A stretch of 64,000 bases of DNA from NCBI GenBank assembly GCA_023419605.1, contig JAEZXR010000089.1, positions 1 to 64,000 of the forward strand, in the 5' to 3' direction. Positions 28,716 through 37,884 of the stretch are shown here, one piece after another. Below the pieces are notes generated by a model. That model saw nothing but the letters and a program-made list of their open reading frames with translations. It was not told the DNA's origin and searched no databases. The DNA is from Bacillota bacterium. Its GTDB lineage: Bacteria; Bacillota; Clostridia; Acetivibrionales; JAEZXR01. The stretch's first letter is position 1; each line of letters begins with the position of its first letter. Both the position numbers and the translations under genes were made by a program.

Positions 28716-28746
28716 AAAACGTGTGCTTTCAGAAGCACACGTTTTT
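28716..28746. terminator. bidirectional terminator with a stop codon in its loop
   Basis: AAAACGTGTGCTT, loop TCAG, AAGCACACGTTTT: a 13-bp perfect stem. It ends the rubredoxin-like gene. On the minus strand the dipeptidase stop codon lies in the loop, so the last codons of that gene are part of its own terminator. Confidence 0.9.
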
Positions 28747-29667
28747 TATTACCCGCAGAAAATTTCCGCCTGCGATTTTCGAAATATCTTCTTCCGAATA
28801 GTTTAACTTTGCAAGTTCATTCAATATACTGTCCAGATCCTGAACCCCTTGAACATTCTCCGGCGTATGTTCTATACCGTCAAAGTCAGCTCCGATACCA
28901 ACATGGTCACACCCCAATAGTGCGGTAGAATATTCGATATGTCGCACAATATCCACCAAAGCCGCCTTTGGTCTTTCTGTTAAAAAGGGAGGATAGAAAT
29001 TCATGCCCATAACTCCGCCGTTTTCCTTTAGTGCCACCATCTGTTCGTCCCAAAGATTTCTTCGATGGCTGCATAGCTTTCTGGCATTGGAATGAGAGGC
29101 AATAATGGGAGATTGGGATAATTCAACCACATCCCAGAATCCTTTTTCCGATAGATGTGAGACATCAATAATCATACCCAGGGCATTCATTTCCTGTATC
29201 ACATCTCGTCCGAATATTGTCAGACCGCCAGCTGTAGTACCTTCACCCACTCCATCTGCAATTTCATTTCGATGGTTCCACGTCAGACAAATACTTCGAA
29301 CTCCGAGCTTGTAGAACATCCGCAGGGCAGACAGCTCCCCTTGCAGGGCATCACCGCCTTCAATGGAGAGAAAGGCAGCCACTTTCTTTTGCTTCAAGGC
29401 AGCGTTGATTTCCTTGTAATTACAACACAACATCACATAGTCTTTATAAGCTTCAATTTCATTAAATAGTCGATCAATGATCTGAACTGCTCGCTTCATG
29501 GCATAAGCCTGGCCGTAAACAGGCTCAACAAAAGCTGCATAAAACTGCACAAAGCCGCCGTATTTCCCCATTCGATCCAAATCTGTGTGGCAGGTATTTG
29601 TCTTTAAATTTCCCTCCACCTCCATGATCTTCGTAACCGTATCACAATGTGCATCAACGATAACCAA
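28729..29667 (-). CDS. membrane dipeptidase family (peptidase M19, renal dipeptidase type)
   Basis: 312 aa. The zinc-binding features of M19 are visible in order: DAHCDTVTK (residues 5-13), SIEGGDAL (near 100, bridging Glu), DVSHLSEKGFWDV (His), ASHSNARKLCSHRRN (His) and GIGADFDGIEHTPE (catalytic Asp region). M19 enzymes cleave dipeptides, including those with a D-residue at the C-terminal side, and some act on beta-lactams. No signal peptide, so a cytosolic enzyme. It follows the yraN gene by 12 bases and is probably cotranscribed with it. Confidence 0.92.
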   Translation of the reverse strand: MVIVDAHCDTVTKIMEVEGNLKTNTCHTDLDRMGKYGGFVQFYAAFVEPVYGQAYAMKRAVQIIDRLFNEIEAYKDYVMLCCNYKEINAALKQKKVAAFLSIEGGDALQGELSALRMFYKLGVRSICLTWNHRNEIADGVGEGTTAGGLTIFGRDVIQEMNALGMIIDVSHLSEKGFWDVVELSQSPIIASHSNARKLCSHRRNLWDEQMVALKENGGVMGMNFYPPFLTERPKAALVDIVRHIEYSTALLGCDHVGIGADFDGIEHTPENVQGVQDLDSILNELAKLNYSEEDISKIAGGNFLRVIKNVCF

Positions 29668-29679
29668 TGACCATCCCTC

Positions 29680-30063
29680 CTAAAATGCATTTTGCAGTAC
29701 ATTGATCTCCTTCACTTCAAATTCGCCGTTTCTTTTGCTTCCTAAAATCTCTACAATATCAAACCGGACATTGCAGTTATGCAATTTGAATTGATTTATG
29801 TAAACACTTGCAATCTTTCGTATATTCGCCTGTTTTTTTCTTGTCACTGCTTCAGCAGGCATGCCAAAGAAGGTATTGCTGCGTGTTTTCACCTCTACAA
29901 AACAAATATATTCACCCTGCCGGGCAATTATATCAATTTCCCCCAGTCTTCCAACCCTGTAATTCGTGGCCAAAATTCCGTAGCCCTTTCTCATAAGATC
30001 CTTGACTGCAATTCTCTCTCCCTCGGCACCAAAACTCCTCTTGTTTATATTATTTGATTCCAT
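29680..30063 (-). CDS. yraN: YraN/UPF0102 family endonuclease-like protein
   Basis: 127 aa, the family's size. The PD-(D/E)xK-like fold core is seen as GEIDIIARQGEYICFVEVKT (about residues 41-60): Asp, then ExK in VEVKT. Members are predicted Holliday-junction-resolvase-like nucleases of unknown substrate. The start overlaps the end of the FlhB-like gene by 14 bases. The location next to rnhB and rbgA is conserved in Firmicutes. Confidence 0.9.
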   Translation of the reverse strand: MESNNINKRSFGAEGERIAVKDLMRKGYGILATNYRVGRLGEIDIIARQGEYICFVEVKTRSNTFFGMPAEAVTRKKQANIRKIASVYINQFKLHNCNVRFDIVEILGSKRNGEFEVKEINVLQNAF

Positions 30064-30349
30064 ACTTCTCCCCGTAGTCCTGATCTACGCTGCTGACAAA
30101 GATCAGTATTTCAGCGACGATACCGTACAATTCCTTCGGTATCTCGTCGCCGATATTCATAGAATTCAATACCTTTGAAAGCTGAGCATCCTCGTGGATG
30201 GGAATGTCATTTTCTTTGGCAGTTTCAACAATTCTTTCAGCTACCTCTCCGCGGCCCAGGGCAACGATTTTTGGAGCATCATCCTTGTCAGGGGAATATT
30301 GCAAGGCGGCAGCTTCCTTAATTTTTCTTTTTGTTTCCTTGCTATCCAT
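30050..30349 (-). CDS. ylqH: FlhB-like C-terminal domain protein (YlqH type)
   Basis: 99 aa, equal to the cytosolic C-terminal domain of FlhB without the membrane part. APKIVALGRGEVAERIVETA then ENDIPIHEDAQLSKVL matches the FlhB/EscU consensus. The NPTH autocleavage tetrad of true FlhB/EscU is missing: the equivalent place reads YSPDKDDAPKI. Such proteins occur next to rnhB in Bacillus (ylqG-ylqH) away from flagellar operons. The upstream gene resembles the FliK-like YlqG, so the pair mimics the hook-length ruler and its export gate. Role unproven. Confidence 0.85.
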   Translation of the reverse strand: MDSKETKRKIKEAAALQYSPDKDDAPKIVALGRGEVAERIVETAKENDIPIHEDAQLSKVLNSMNIGDEIPKELYGIVAEILIFVSSVDQDYGEKYGIK

Positions 30350-30385
30350 TGTATCACCACTTCTTTTACCTTAAATTCTTTGACG

Positions 30386-31951
30386 CTACACCTTAATGTC
30401 CAAGGATTTTTTCCCCTGGTTTAATTCCCGGGTTACAACTTCATTAACGTTCAAAAGGTCCACGGATTGGTCTATCAATCGATATTTCACATCCACCAAT
30501 TTATAGCCTTTATCCTGGATACGCTGATAAAGTTCCTTATATGTCCCTTTTAAAAAGTCTATTATTTTCTGGTCTTCCACCCGGATATTGAGAGCAATAT
30601 TTTTTTTACTTACCGTTATAAGGGACTCAATTCTTCCGATATTCTGCGTATCCAACGCTATCAGCATCGTTGTATTTTCCGGATCTATCTTCTTCCTTTT
30701 CGATTCCCGTTTCAGGATATAAAGTTCACCCGTAGAATTTTTATCCATTACACTCAGTGGAATCTGAATATAAGAGTTATGGTTATTGATACTGTTAATA
30801 AATCGTAAGTTATTCTGGAGATTTTCCGCCTTTTGCAGGAGATCTTCACGCCCTGGAAGATTTCCTGCAGATACAGCTTCCTTTAAATTCTCCAGATTCC
30901 GGAACAGTTCTTTGTATGCCCGACTCACATCCAGATCTTTTTCAAGCTTGGAAGAATCACCAATTTTAATAAAGATTTTTTCCAGCTCATTTTTTACTTC
31001 CTTTAATTTTTCAGCGCTTTCCCTGGTTAGGGCTTCAATTTCTCTCGTGTCACCGGTATTTACTCTCCCAGCCAGTTTTTCAAGCAGGTTCGTAAGAGCT
31101 ACTCTCTCACCGGGCCTGAGCATGGCGGGTATACTTTTAATAAATGAATTTATGCTCTCTTCAATATCGCTTACTGGAGAATGAACGGCTTTTTCTACAT
31201 ACTCCTGTATTTTGCCTTTGAGGTCAAACCCTTTGATTACATCCGTCAAATCTCTACTTTTATTAGTGGCTAGTTCAATTTCTATCATCTGCTGGATTTC
31301 CTGATTTGTCAAACTCCGATTGAGAGAAGAAGGTCTCGGGTCATGAGCTGTAGAAGCCGCCTTACTTTCAGCCTGTCCCAGAGACTTTATCAGTTGTTCC
31401 ACCTCAGTCCCTACCTGTACTTTTGTAGTGGTAAGCTGTGAAAGAGCCTCGATATTCTGTTCATTTGCCGCAAGTTGATTGGAAGCAAGGAAGACTGCTT
31501 TTGCAGCACCTAAATCCTTGAATTTTCCCATCATTTCAAGCGCACTATCAAATAATTCCTTTCGAAACGGGACAAAATTCTTGTTCATATTCCCCGCAAT
31601 CTCAAGGTTCTGGTCATTCGCTTCCACTCCTATGGCTGACAACTGTTTGAGCAATATCTCCTGCAGAGATTCGTCTTTTACTATACCGCCACTTTTCATC
31701 TGTTCCAAAAGGATTTGATTCTCTACTTTATTTTTAACAATAAAATTTGCAAACTCTCCCTTACGAGCATCCAAATCCGCCAGGGTTGCCGCTTTTAACG
31801 TCGTGCCGTCAAAAAGCTTCAACAGCACCTCATCTGCCATGATCTCAAGAACCTGAGCCCGAAGAACATCTCCAGGATTCAGTTTGCTCAGTATATCGGT
31901 AAGGTTTGACACATTCAATGCCTGCCCCTGTATAAGCCCGTCTATCCGCAT
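30386..31951 (-). CDS. ylqG: FliK-like protein (YlqG type)
   Basis: 521 aa from ATG 31951 (GGGGGA five bases upstream). It is hydrophilic and helical, without signal peptide or membrane segment. The N-terminal third has LNPGDVLRAQVLEIMADEVL (near 24-43), similar to the start of FliK-type and YlqG proteins; the middle is long predicted coiled coil (about 220-400); the C-terminal ~130 residues (IQIPLSVMDKNSTGELYILK onward) look like the FliK C-terminal domain. Paired with the FlhB-like gene 36 bases downstream. Function unknown; not in a flagellar locus here. Confidence 0.7.
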   Translation of the reverse strand: MRIDGLIQGQALNVSNLTDILSKLNPGDVLRAQVLEIMADEVLLKLFDGTTLKAATLADLDARKGEFANFIVKNKVENQILLEQMKSGGIVKDESLQEILLKQLSAIGVEANDQNLEIAGNMNKNFVPFRKELFDSALEMMGKFKDLGAAKAVFLASNQLAANEQNIEALSQLTTTKVQVGTEVEQLIKSLGQAESKAASTAHDPRPSSLNRSLTNQEIQQMIEIELATNKSRDLTDVIKGFDLKGKIQEYVEKAVHSPVSDIEESINSFIKSIPAMLRPGERVALTNLLEKLAGRVNTGDTREIEALTRESAEKLKEVKNELEKIFIKIGDSSKLEKDLDVSRAYKELFRNLENLKEAVSAGNLPGREDLLQKAENLQNNLRFINSINNHNSYIQIPLSVMDKNSTGELYILKRESKRKKIDPENTTMLIALDTQNIGRIESLITVSKKNIALNIRVEDQKIIDFLKGTYKELYQRIQDKGYKLVDVKYRLIDQSVDLLNVNEVVTRELNQGKKSLDIKV

Positions 31952-32056
31952 TATTATCCCCCATCTACACGTCTTTTGGATTGGTGAAAATAATATTTTC
32001 ACTGCATCTTTAATAGATTTCGTACAACTGGGCTGTTTTCTTTATATGCAAGTATC

Positions 32057-32085
32057 AAAAAGGACAAATCTCTCGATTTGCCTTT
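32057..32085 (-). terminator. terminator after rnhB
   Basis: AAAGG-CAAATC pairs with GATTTG-CCTTT around GAGA, with one bulged base, followed by TTTTGAT on the minus strand. It begins six bases after the rnhB stop. Confidence 0.75.
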
Positions 32086-32090
32086 GAAAG

Positions 32091-32864
32091 TTATACTATA
32101 AAGTTCTTTATGAAAGTGTTCCTGTGAATCGGACAGGGTCCGTATTTTCTTATGGCTTCAATATGTTCTGCAGTGCCATATCCCTTATGCTTTGCGAATC
32201 CATACTGTGGATATAAACCATCCATTTCATCAATCAAACGATCTCTCGTAACTTTGGCAATAATAGATGCTGCCGCAATGGATATGCTATTGGCGTCCCC
32301 CTGAATATAAGCTTCCTGAGGGATATGTACATTCTCCAGCTTGACTGCATCAATCAATAATAATTCCGGCTGTGTGTTTAACTGACTTATGGCAATTGCC
32401 ATTGCTTGCTTGGTTGCTTGAAGAATATTAATTTCATCAATGCATTGGTGATCTGCAATTCCAATTCCAAAATCAACAGCTTTCTCCAGGATTTCATCAA
32501 ACAGCGCATCACGTTTTGCAGCACTCAGTTTCTTTGAGTCGTTCAGACCGGAAATAAATACATTTTCCGGCAGTATCACCGCAGCAGCAACTACAGGCCC
32601 AGCCAGCGGACCTCTGCCAGCTTCATCCATTCCTGCGATCAAAGTATAGCCTTTCATTCTAGCTGCCTTTTCAAACCTGCACATTGCTTCAAAACGTGCC
32701 AATTCCTTATCCAGTACTGCTTTTCTTTTCGTATACTTCTGTACTAATTTATCCAGCGAAATTCCATGTTCGGCTTCCATAGCAGCCAAGTGCTCCAATG
32801 CAGCCTCCACATCCATAAGCTTTACCTGTTCCTCAACTGCTTTAAGACTCAAACCTCTAGGCAT
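32091..32864 (-). CDS. rnhB: ribonuclease HII
   Basis: 257 aa. Catalytic acidic residues: GMDEAGRGPLAGPV (Asp and Glu near residue 79-80), the Asp in LLIDAVKL, and AAASIIAKVTRD before the last metal ligand. An N-terminal helical extension of about 70 residues (SLKAVEEQVKLMDVEAALEH) is common in Firmicute RNase HII. It removes RNA from RNA-DNA hybrids, including single ribonucleotides. It lies 14 bases after rbgA, the conserved Bacillus order. Confidence 0.95.
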   Translation of the reverse strand: MPRGLSLKAVEEQVKLMDVEAALEHLAAMEAEHGISLDKLVQKYTKRKAVLDKELARFEAMCRFEKAARMKGYTLIAGMDEAGRGPLAGPVVAAAVILPENVFISGLNDSKKLSAAKRDALFDEILEKAVDFGIGIADHQCIDEINILQATKQAMAIAISQLNTQPELLLIDAVKLENVHIPQEAYIQGDANSISIAAASIIAKVTRDRLIDEMDGLYPQYGFAKHKGYGTAEHIEAIRKYGPCPIHRNTFIKNFIV

Positions 32865-32878
32865 TTCGACACCCCTGT

Positions 32879-33793
32879 TTATTCATCATTCCCCGTTTCT
32901 ACTTCTTCTTCGGGCATTTTCATGTCCTTAATTTCTTCATAAGTCTCTCCCGGTCTTTCCAGGGTTATCCTGCCGATCTTTCCTCCCCTGAATTCGTCCA
33001 GAATGATGGCTGCAATCCGCATATGATCAATTTCGCCGCCGGATATGATACAACCGCGTCTTCTACCGGCTTCCTCTAAAAGGTCATACCCGTTTTTACC
33101 CTCCAGGCTCTCAAGCTTGAAGCGCTGCTTGAGGTTTTCAGGGTAGACCGTTGCCAGTCGTTGAAGCAAATGGGCGGAAACCTCTACGATATCCATGATA
33201 TCATCCTTGATGGCACCGGTGTAAGCCAGATTCATTCCTACGCGCAGGTCCTCAAACTTTGGCCATAAAATCCCCGGAGTATCCAACAACTCAATTTCCT
33301 CGTTGATACGAATCCATTGTTTTCCGCGGGTCACCCCCGGTTTATCGCCTGTAGCCGCACTTGCCTTTCCGGCAATTTTATTAATAAAGGAGGATTTACC
33401 TACATTGGGTACTCCGACAACCATAGTCCGTATAGGTCTAAAAAGCCTTCCTTTTTCCTTTTCACGCTCCAGCTTGTCCTTCATGATAAAACGAAGCTGG
33501 GATTTTAATTCGTTAATTCCCTTGCCTTTCAGAGCATCCACGAAAATGCATTTATAACCGTTTTCCGCATACCATTTACTCCATGCGCGAGAAACATTCT
33601 CATCTGCCAGGTCGCTTTTATTCAATACAACAACCCGAGGCTTTTGCTTGATAATACCGTCAATCTCCGGATTTTTGCTGCTCACAGGAATTCTTGCATC
33701 AAGTAATTCTATTACAACATCCACTAATTTTAAATTTTCAGCCAGTAACCTTCTGGTTTTGGCCATATGGCCAGGAAACCACTGTATGTTCAT
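32879..33793 (-). CDS. rbgA: ribosome biogenesis GTPase A
   Basis: 304 aa. A circularly permuted GTPase: the G4 motif LNKSDL (near 57) comes before G1 GVPNVGKSS (near 128) and G3 DTPGILWP (near 174). The N-terminus MNIQWFPGHMAKTRR is the family hallmark. It helps late assembly of the 50S subunit in Gram-positives. It lies between lepB and rnhB as in Bacillus. Confidence 0.95.
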   Translation of the reverse strand: MNIQWFPGHMAKTRRLLAENLKLVDVVIELLDARIPVSSKNPEIDGIIKQKPRVVVLNKSDLADENVSRAWSKWYAENGYKCIFVDALKGKGINELKSQLRFIMKDKLEREKEKGRLFRPIRTMVVGVPNVGKSSFINKIAGKASAATGDKPGVTRGKQWIRINEEIELLDTPGILWPKFEDLRVGMNLAYTGAIKDDIMDIVEVSAHLLQRLATVYPENLKQRFKLESLEGKNGYDLLEEAGRRRGCIISGGEIDHMRIAAIILDEFRGGKIGRITLERPGETYEEIKDMKMPEEEVETGNDE

Positions 33794-33874
33794 TTGTTCC
33801 TCCTTGGTGCCTTCGTGTATAGATGACTAAATCTGTGTTCTTAGCATTTCCAAAAATACAGAACCTATGTCATA

Positions 33875-34444
33875 CTAGTAGATCCGCCCAAAATCTTTTA
33901 AGGGCCAGATCCGAAATACAGCTTTTCCCCGAATCTTTGCTATATCTATATAACCGATCATACGGCTGTCTGAACTTCTCTGCCTGTTATCACCCAATAC
34001 GAAAAGCTTCCCTTCGGGTACCGTATCGGGTAATTTCATACCCAGCTTCTCAGTAATTCCGTTGGCATAGGGCTCATCCAGTTTTGTACCGTTCACATAA
34101 ACGGCACCGTCTCTGATATCAATTTCATCTCCCGGTAACCCGATGACTCTTTTAATATAATCGACCTCGGAGGGGTCGGGAATCGGAATGTATTTGAAGT
34201 TCCCTTCCTGAACCTGAAGCACGACAATATCTCCTCTTTGGGGAGTCGAGAATTTATAGCCAAGCTTGTATTCAAACAATCTCTGCCCATCGTTCAGCGT
34301 AGTGTCCATCGAATGTCCTTCAACTAATACAGGTTCAAAAATAAATGCCCGAATTGCAAAAGCAAGAGCAACTGCAACCGCAACTGCAAGGACCCACTGG
34401 AAAATCTCCTGCAGCAGCTTTGGTGACTGTACTTGTGATTCCAT
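33875..34444 (-). CDS. lepB: signal peptidase I
   Basis: 189 aa from ATG 34444, preceded by GGGG at eight bases; GTG and ATG codons up to three residues upstream are alternatives. One N-terminal membrane segment (residues 15-35) is followed by catalytic Ser45 in EGHSMDTTL and Lys98 in DYIKRVIGLPGD, then VLGDNRQRSSDSRMIG. It cleaves signal peptides on the outer membrane face. Located between rplS and rbgA, as in many Firmicutes. Confidence 0.95.
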   Translation of the reverse strand: MESQVQSPKLLQEIFQWVLAVAVAVALAFAIRAFIFEPVLVEGHSMDTTLNDGQRLFEYKLGYKFSTPQRGDIVVLQVQEGNFKYIPIPDPSEVDYIKRVIGLPGDEIDIRDGAVYVNGTKLDEPYANGITEKLGMKLPDTVPEGKLFVLGDNRQRSSDSRMIGYIDIAKIRGKAVFRIWPLKDFGRIY

Positions 34445-34509
34445 AATCATCACCCCTATAAAAATTTAGGAATTATCCTTATTTTTCTTATTATACCGTA
34501 TAAATGGAT

Positions 34510-34541
34510 AAATTAAAAGGGACTCAACGGTCCCCTTTAAT
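34510..34541 (-). terminator. terminator after rplS
   Basis: ATTAAAGGGGACC and a near-complement ending GTCCCTTTTAAT pair around five bases with one mismatch; T-rich sequence follows on the minus strand. It starts four bases after the rplS stop. Confidence 0.7.
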
Positions 34542-34544
34542 GCC

Positions 34545-34898
34545 TTACGCCTTAATATCAAGTTTTTCCTTAACCTTAGCCGCCTTACCCACTCTGTCAC
34601 GCAGATAGTAAAGCTTTGCTCTTCTAACTTTACCTTTTCTTATAACTTCAACCTTATCAATCTTAGGTGAATGTACAGGTAAAATTCTTTCCACACCTAC
34701 TCCGTAGGAGATTCTTCTAACAGTGAAAGTTTCCTTTACACCTTCGCCTTTAAGAGCGATTACAGTGCCTTCAAATACCTGAATTCTTTCTCTGTTACCT
34801 TCTTTTACTTTGAGGTGAACTTTTACGTAATCACCAATCTCCAATTTTGGGAGGTCATTCTTGAGTTGTTCTTGTTCAAGCGCCTTAATAATATCCAT
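34545..34898 (-). CDS. rplS: 50S ribosomal protein L19
   Basis: 117 aa, family length. GDYVKVHLKVKEGNRERIQV and FTVRRISYGVGVERILPVHS followed by SPKIDKVEVIRKGKVRRAKL are the conserved L19 strands. It sits at the 30S-50S interface. Normally it follows trmD directly; here an 8-kb catabolic cassette lies between the two and rplS has its own promoter (34976-35004). A structured 5' leader of about 70 bases, with GGACGGTCC as a small hairpin, precedes a strong AGGAAGGAGG ribosome site, possibly an L19 autoregulatory leader. Confidence 0.97.
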   Translation of the reverse strand: MDIIKALEQEQLKNDLPKLEIGDYVKVHLKVKEGNRERIQVFEGTVIALKGEGVKETFTVRRISYGVGVERILPVHSPKIDKVEVIRKGKVRRAKLYYLRDRVGKAAKVKEKLDIKA

Positions 34899-34975
34899 TT
34901 TGTCTTCCTCCTTCCTATCATAGACGTTCGTGCTGGAGTAACCACAGAGGACCGTCCGTATTACACACGCAGAGT

Positions 34976-35004
34976 ATTATATCATAGGGATTGACCCTTG
35001 TAAA
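34976..35004 (-). promoter_or_regulatory. strong sigma-A promoter of rplS
   Basis: TTTACA, 17-base spacer, TATAAT on the minus strand. It begins four bases after the stop codon of the heparinase-type gene, so transcription of L19 does not depend on trmD. Confidence 0.88.
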
Positions 35005-35007
35005 GAA

Positions 35008-36837
35008 TTATTTGCATATTTTAACTTTTATTTTTACTGTAAGAGCTTGTGCAGGAGTGGTATATTTTATTACAATCCTATTTGCCGCATCCTGTTGTCC
35101 AAAATGATCCGTGTACTTTTCTTCATTGATTTCACAGATTGCATTTTGATCAAAAAACAGGCTTGCACTGGATTTTTCACCTTTGATCACCAAGAATCCC
35201 TCTTGGGTCAGTTCCACGGGATTTTGGGTTATAAACACCTCCTCGATGGTATTATTCCCTTGTGTTAGTGTAAAATGATCCATGATCTCCAATTCATAGC
35301 TGCTATAGTCCCAGGTATATTCCCGGACATACTGCCGGAGTTCCTCTATTTTATAGGCCTTTGTTAAATCCAGGGAATATTTTGTCTCAATACCCTCTGT
35401 AAAATTCAATACTTTTGCAGTATGCTCCACACCCGCCGACTGCTCTTGCCCATTAATGAGGGGTACGGAATGCCCTCTGGAGGAAGCATGAAGAAAGCTG
35501 TATCTTTGCCCGCTGAAAAACTGTTTTGTATATTCAGGGGCACCCAAATCGCAGAGTAACGCATCTCCATTAAAATGAAGTATAAAATGTCCTAAATCAT
35601 TGTGATTATGCGGCTCTCCATTATGTCCTCCCTTGGCCGCAAAGGCATAAAATTCTCCTGCAGCGTCGTATCTCCGGTCAATTAGCCATTGACTTTCAGG
35701 GAAATAGAAGCAGCCGGTTTTAGCGGCACTATTTTCCCCCGCATCACTCTGAAGCCCCCAAAACAGGTTCCTGGAAGTGATGGCCCACTTGCTTGTATGG
35801 TCTCTATAGATACTGATACCTTCCGGGAGTTTGTATTCATGGATATGAAATGTTTTTGACAAACGGCTCAGCAACCCGTAATCACCATACCACAGGTTTC
35901 CAGGCGCATCGGAAAAATTGATCATCGTTGCATTGGGAAATTGAAGATACAAAGGCATTTCCGCAATTTTTTCAATCAATTCATTATATGTCATTAAATC
36001 CAGCTTCCCATTGGTTCTTTCTTTCAGCAATTCCGCGAAATATACATAGAAGCTAAAGCCATAGCTCCAATAGCCAAGCCCTTCCGTCGTAATGCCATCC
36101 TTGTCAAAACCCGAGAGATAGGATTCCATGGTTCCAATCACCCGATGGACGATGATGCTGAGTTCGTTTATGTCTTCTATCAAATAGAGGGCAGCGCAGC
36201 CGACAGCTCCCGCACATACGGAGGCCCAATTCATGGCAGCTTCTTCCCAATGAAAGCTTCTGTTTTTATAGGAATTAATAATTCTTCTGAAAATCTCCTT
36301 CCTGACCCGGTAGACTAATAAGGGCTGCAACCGATCTCCCAGGACGGACAATATTTCCGCAAAGTAAAAGCCTGTCTCTGCCGAAAACAATGCGACGACT
36401 TCATCCGCTTCAATGTTGGATTTTTTTATATCTTCAGGACTTAAGGGCACATGGGCGGGGAGTTCCCAGGTATATAGGTTGCACCACTGCCAAAGTCTTT
36501 CTTCAATGGCTTTTATATACTGACCGTTATTCTCCAAAATTTCTGCCATGATTAGGGAATGAATATCTTTTTTACTCTTAAAATAAGGTTTTTCATAATT
36601 GTACCGGTTACCATTCTCAAAAAATTCTATGAAGGTTTCAAAGGTAAGTTCCTGGGGTTTTTCATTTTTTATGGAATTAGCATATTGCAACAATTCCTCT
36701 GCCATTTTTCCTGTAACCGGATGCTGCTTAACTTTTTCAATATTTTTATTTTCACGGATTTCCTTGAATAGTACATAGCCATCACTCTGGCCACAGCGTA
36801 ATGCATCCCTGATTTCCTTAATACTGATTCCTTGCAT
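35008..36837 (-). CDS. heparinase II/III-like polysaccharide lyase family protein
   Basis: 609 aa, no signal peptide, so probably cytosolic. The N-terminal two thirds are an alpha-toroid (about residues 90-370); the C-terminal heparinase II/III domain starts near residue 390 with FYAFAAKGGHNGEPHNHNDL, containing the metal-binding and catalytic His residues, then LGAPEYTKQFFSGQRYSFLH and SRGHSVPLING. Such enzymes break uronic-acid-containing oligosaccharides (heparin, alginate, oligogalacturonide-like) by beta-elimination. It is the last gene of a cassette with a solute-binding lipoprotein and two permeases, so it probably degrades imported oligosaccharides. Substrate open. Confidence 0.85.
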   Translation of the reverse strand: MQGISIKEIRDALRCGQSDGYVLFKEIRENKNIEKVKQHPVTGKMAEELLQYANSIKNEKPQELTFETFIEFFENGNRYNYEKPYFKSKKDIHSLIMAEILENNGQYIKAIEERLWQWCNLYTWELPAHVPLSPEDIKKSNIEADEVVALFSAETGFYFAEILSVLGDRLQPLLVYRVRKEIFRRIINSYKNRSFHWEEAAMNWASVCAGAVGCAALYLIEDINELSIIVHRVIGTMESYLSGFDKDGITTEGLGYWSYGFSFYVYFAELLKERTNGKLDLMTYNELIEKIAEMPLYLQFPNATMINFSDAPGNLWYGDYGLLSRLSKTFHIHEYKLPEGISIYRDHTSKWAITSRNLFWGLQSDAGENSAAKTGCFYFPESQWLIDRRYDAAGEFYAFAAKGGHNGEPHNHNDLGHFILHFNGDALLCDLGAPEYTKQFFSGQRYSFLHASSRGHSVPLINGQEQSAGVEHTAKVLNFTEGIETKYSLDLTKAYKIEELRQYVREYTWDYSSYELEIMDHFTLTQGNNTIEEVFITQNPVELTQEGFLVIKGEKSSASLFFDQNAICEINEEKYTDHFGQQDAANRIVIKYTTPAQALTVKIKVKICK

Positions 36838-36967
36838 TTTGCGCCTCCCTAATAAAAATTATTCACCAAACCTCTTACATTTTACCACATTTAGCGTAGA
36901 TAGTGGCCTCTCAATTTATGTTTTTTATTTCTGACGTGCATTATCTCCCAGGAGCCTATTTCCGGCC

Positions 36968-37867
36968 TCACCCTTTGATCGAGCCAATCATAACTCCTTT
37001 AATAAAATACTTCTGGACAAAAGGATATACGCATAGGATGGGTACCGTTGCCACCACAATTAGAGCATATTTTAAAACATCAGCAACTTTCGCGTTAGCC
37101 GCCTGTAGTTCCGGGTCCATGATCATCGTCACATCCACTTGATTCATAATGAGGATTTCCCGCAAAATAATTTGAAGGGGAAATAACCTCCGCTCATTCA
37201 AATACATCATAGCGTTAAAATAGGCATTCCAATGCCCTACGGAAGAGAATAAGGCAATAACCGCAATAACAGCTTTGGAAAGCGGCAAAACGAAGGAAAA
37301 AAAGAACCGGGCATCGCTGCAGCCATCGATACTGGTAGCTTCGAAAAGTTCACCGGGAATATTTGACTGAATGAAAGTACGGGCAATAATCATGTTGTAC
37401 ACTGATAAGGCACCGGGTAAAACCATGGCCCACATCGTATTGATCAGCTTTAATTCCGTCATCAGGATATAGCTTGGAATCAATCCTCCACTGAAAAACA
37501 TCGTAAAGGCAAACAAAAACATAAAGATGTTTCTGCCTTTCAAATTACGCCTGGCCAACGGATAGGCACAGGTCATCACCATGCAGACATTGACAAGGGT
37601 GCCCAGGACCGTATAGAGAATCGTATTGCTGTAGGCGGATACTATGTCCTTATTCCGGAATACCGCCTTATATCCTTCCAGACTGAAATCCATAGGCCAC
37701 AGCAAGACTTTGCCGGAAGATACGGCCGGGCCGGAGGAAAAAGACGCAGAAACCACATAGATCAGGGGATAGGAAACCATGATCAACACCAGTGTTAACA
37801 GGATACCCGATATGCCAAAATAGATTTTGTCGGAAGCGGCATATTTTATTTTTGTTTTTTGATTCAT
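36968..37867 (-). CDS. carbohydrate ABC transporter permease (LplC/YtcP type)
   Basis: 299 aa with six predicted membrane segments. The ABC-permease EAA loop reads ATSIDGCSDARFFFSFVLPL (about residues 190-209). The N-terminal LVLIMVSYPLIYVVSASFSS is the first segment of the CUT1-type LplC subfamily. It forms the pore with the permease encoded 17 bases upstream. No ATPase gene is in the cassette; CUT1 systems often borrow a shared MsmK-type ATPase. Confidence 0.92.
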   Translation of the reverse strand: MNQKTKIKYAASDKIYFGISGILLTLVLIMVSYPLIYVVSASFSSGPAVSSGKVLLWPMDFSLEGYKAVFRNKDIVSAYSNTILYTVLGTLVNVCMVMTCAYPLARRNLKGRNIFMFLFAFTMFFSGGLIPSYILMTELKLINTMWAMVLPGALSVYNMIIARTFIQSNIPGELFEATSIDGCSDARFFFSFVLPLSKAVIAVIALFSSVGHWNAYFNAMMYLNERRLFPLQIILREILIMNQVDVTMIMDPELQAANAKVADVLKYALIVVATVPILCVYPFVQKYFIKGVMIGSIKG

Positions 37868-37884
37868 TCCGATTTCCTCCTACC

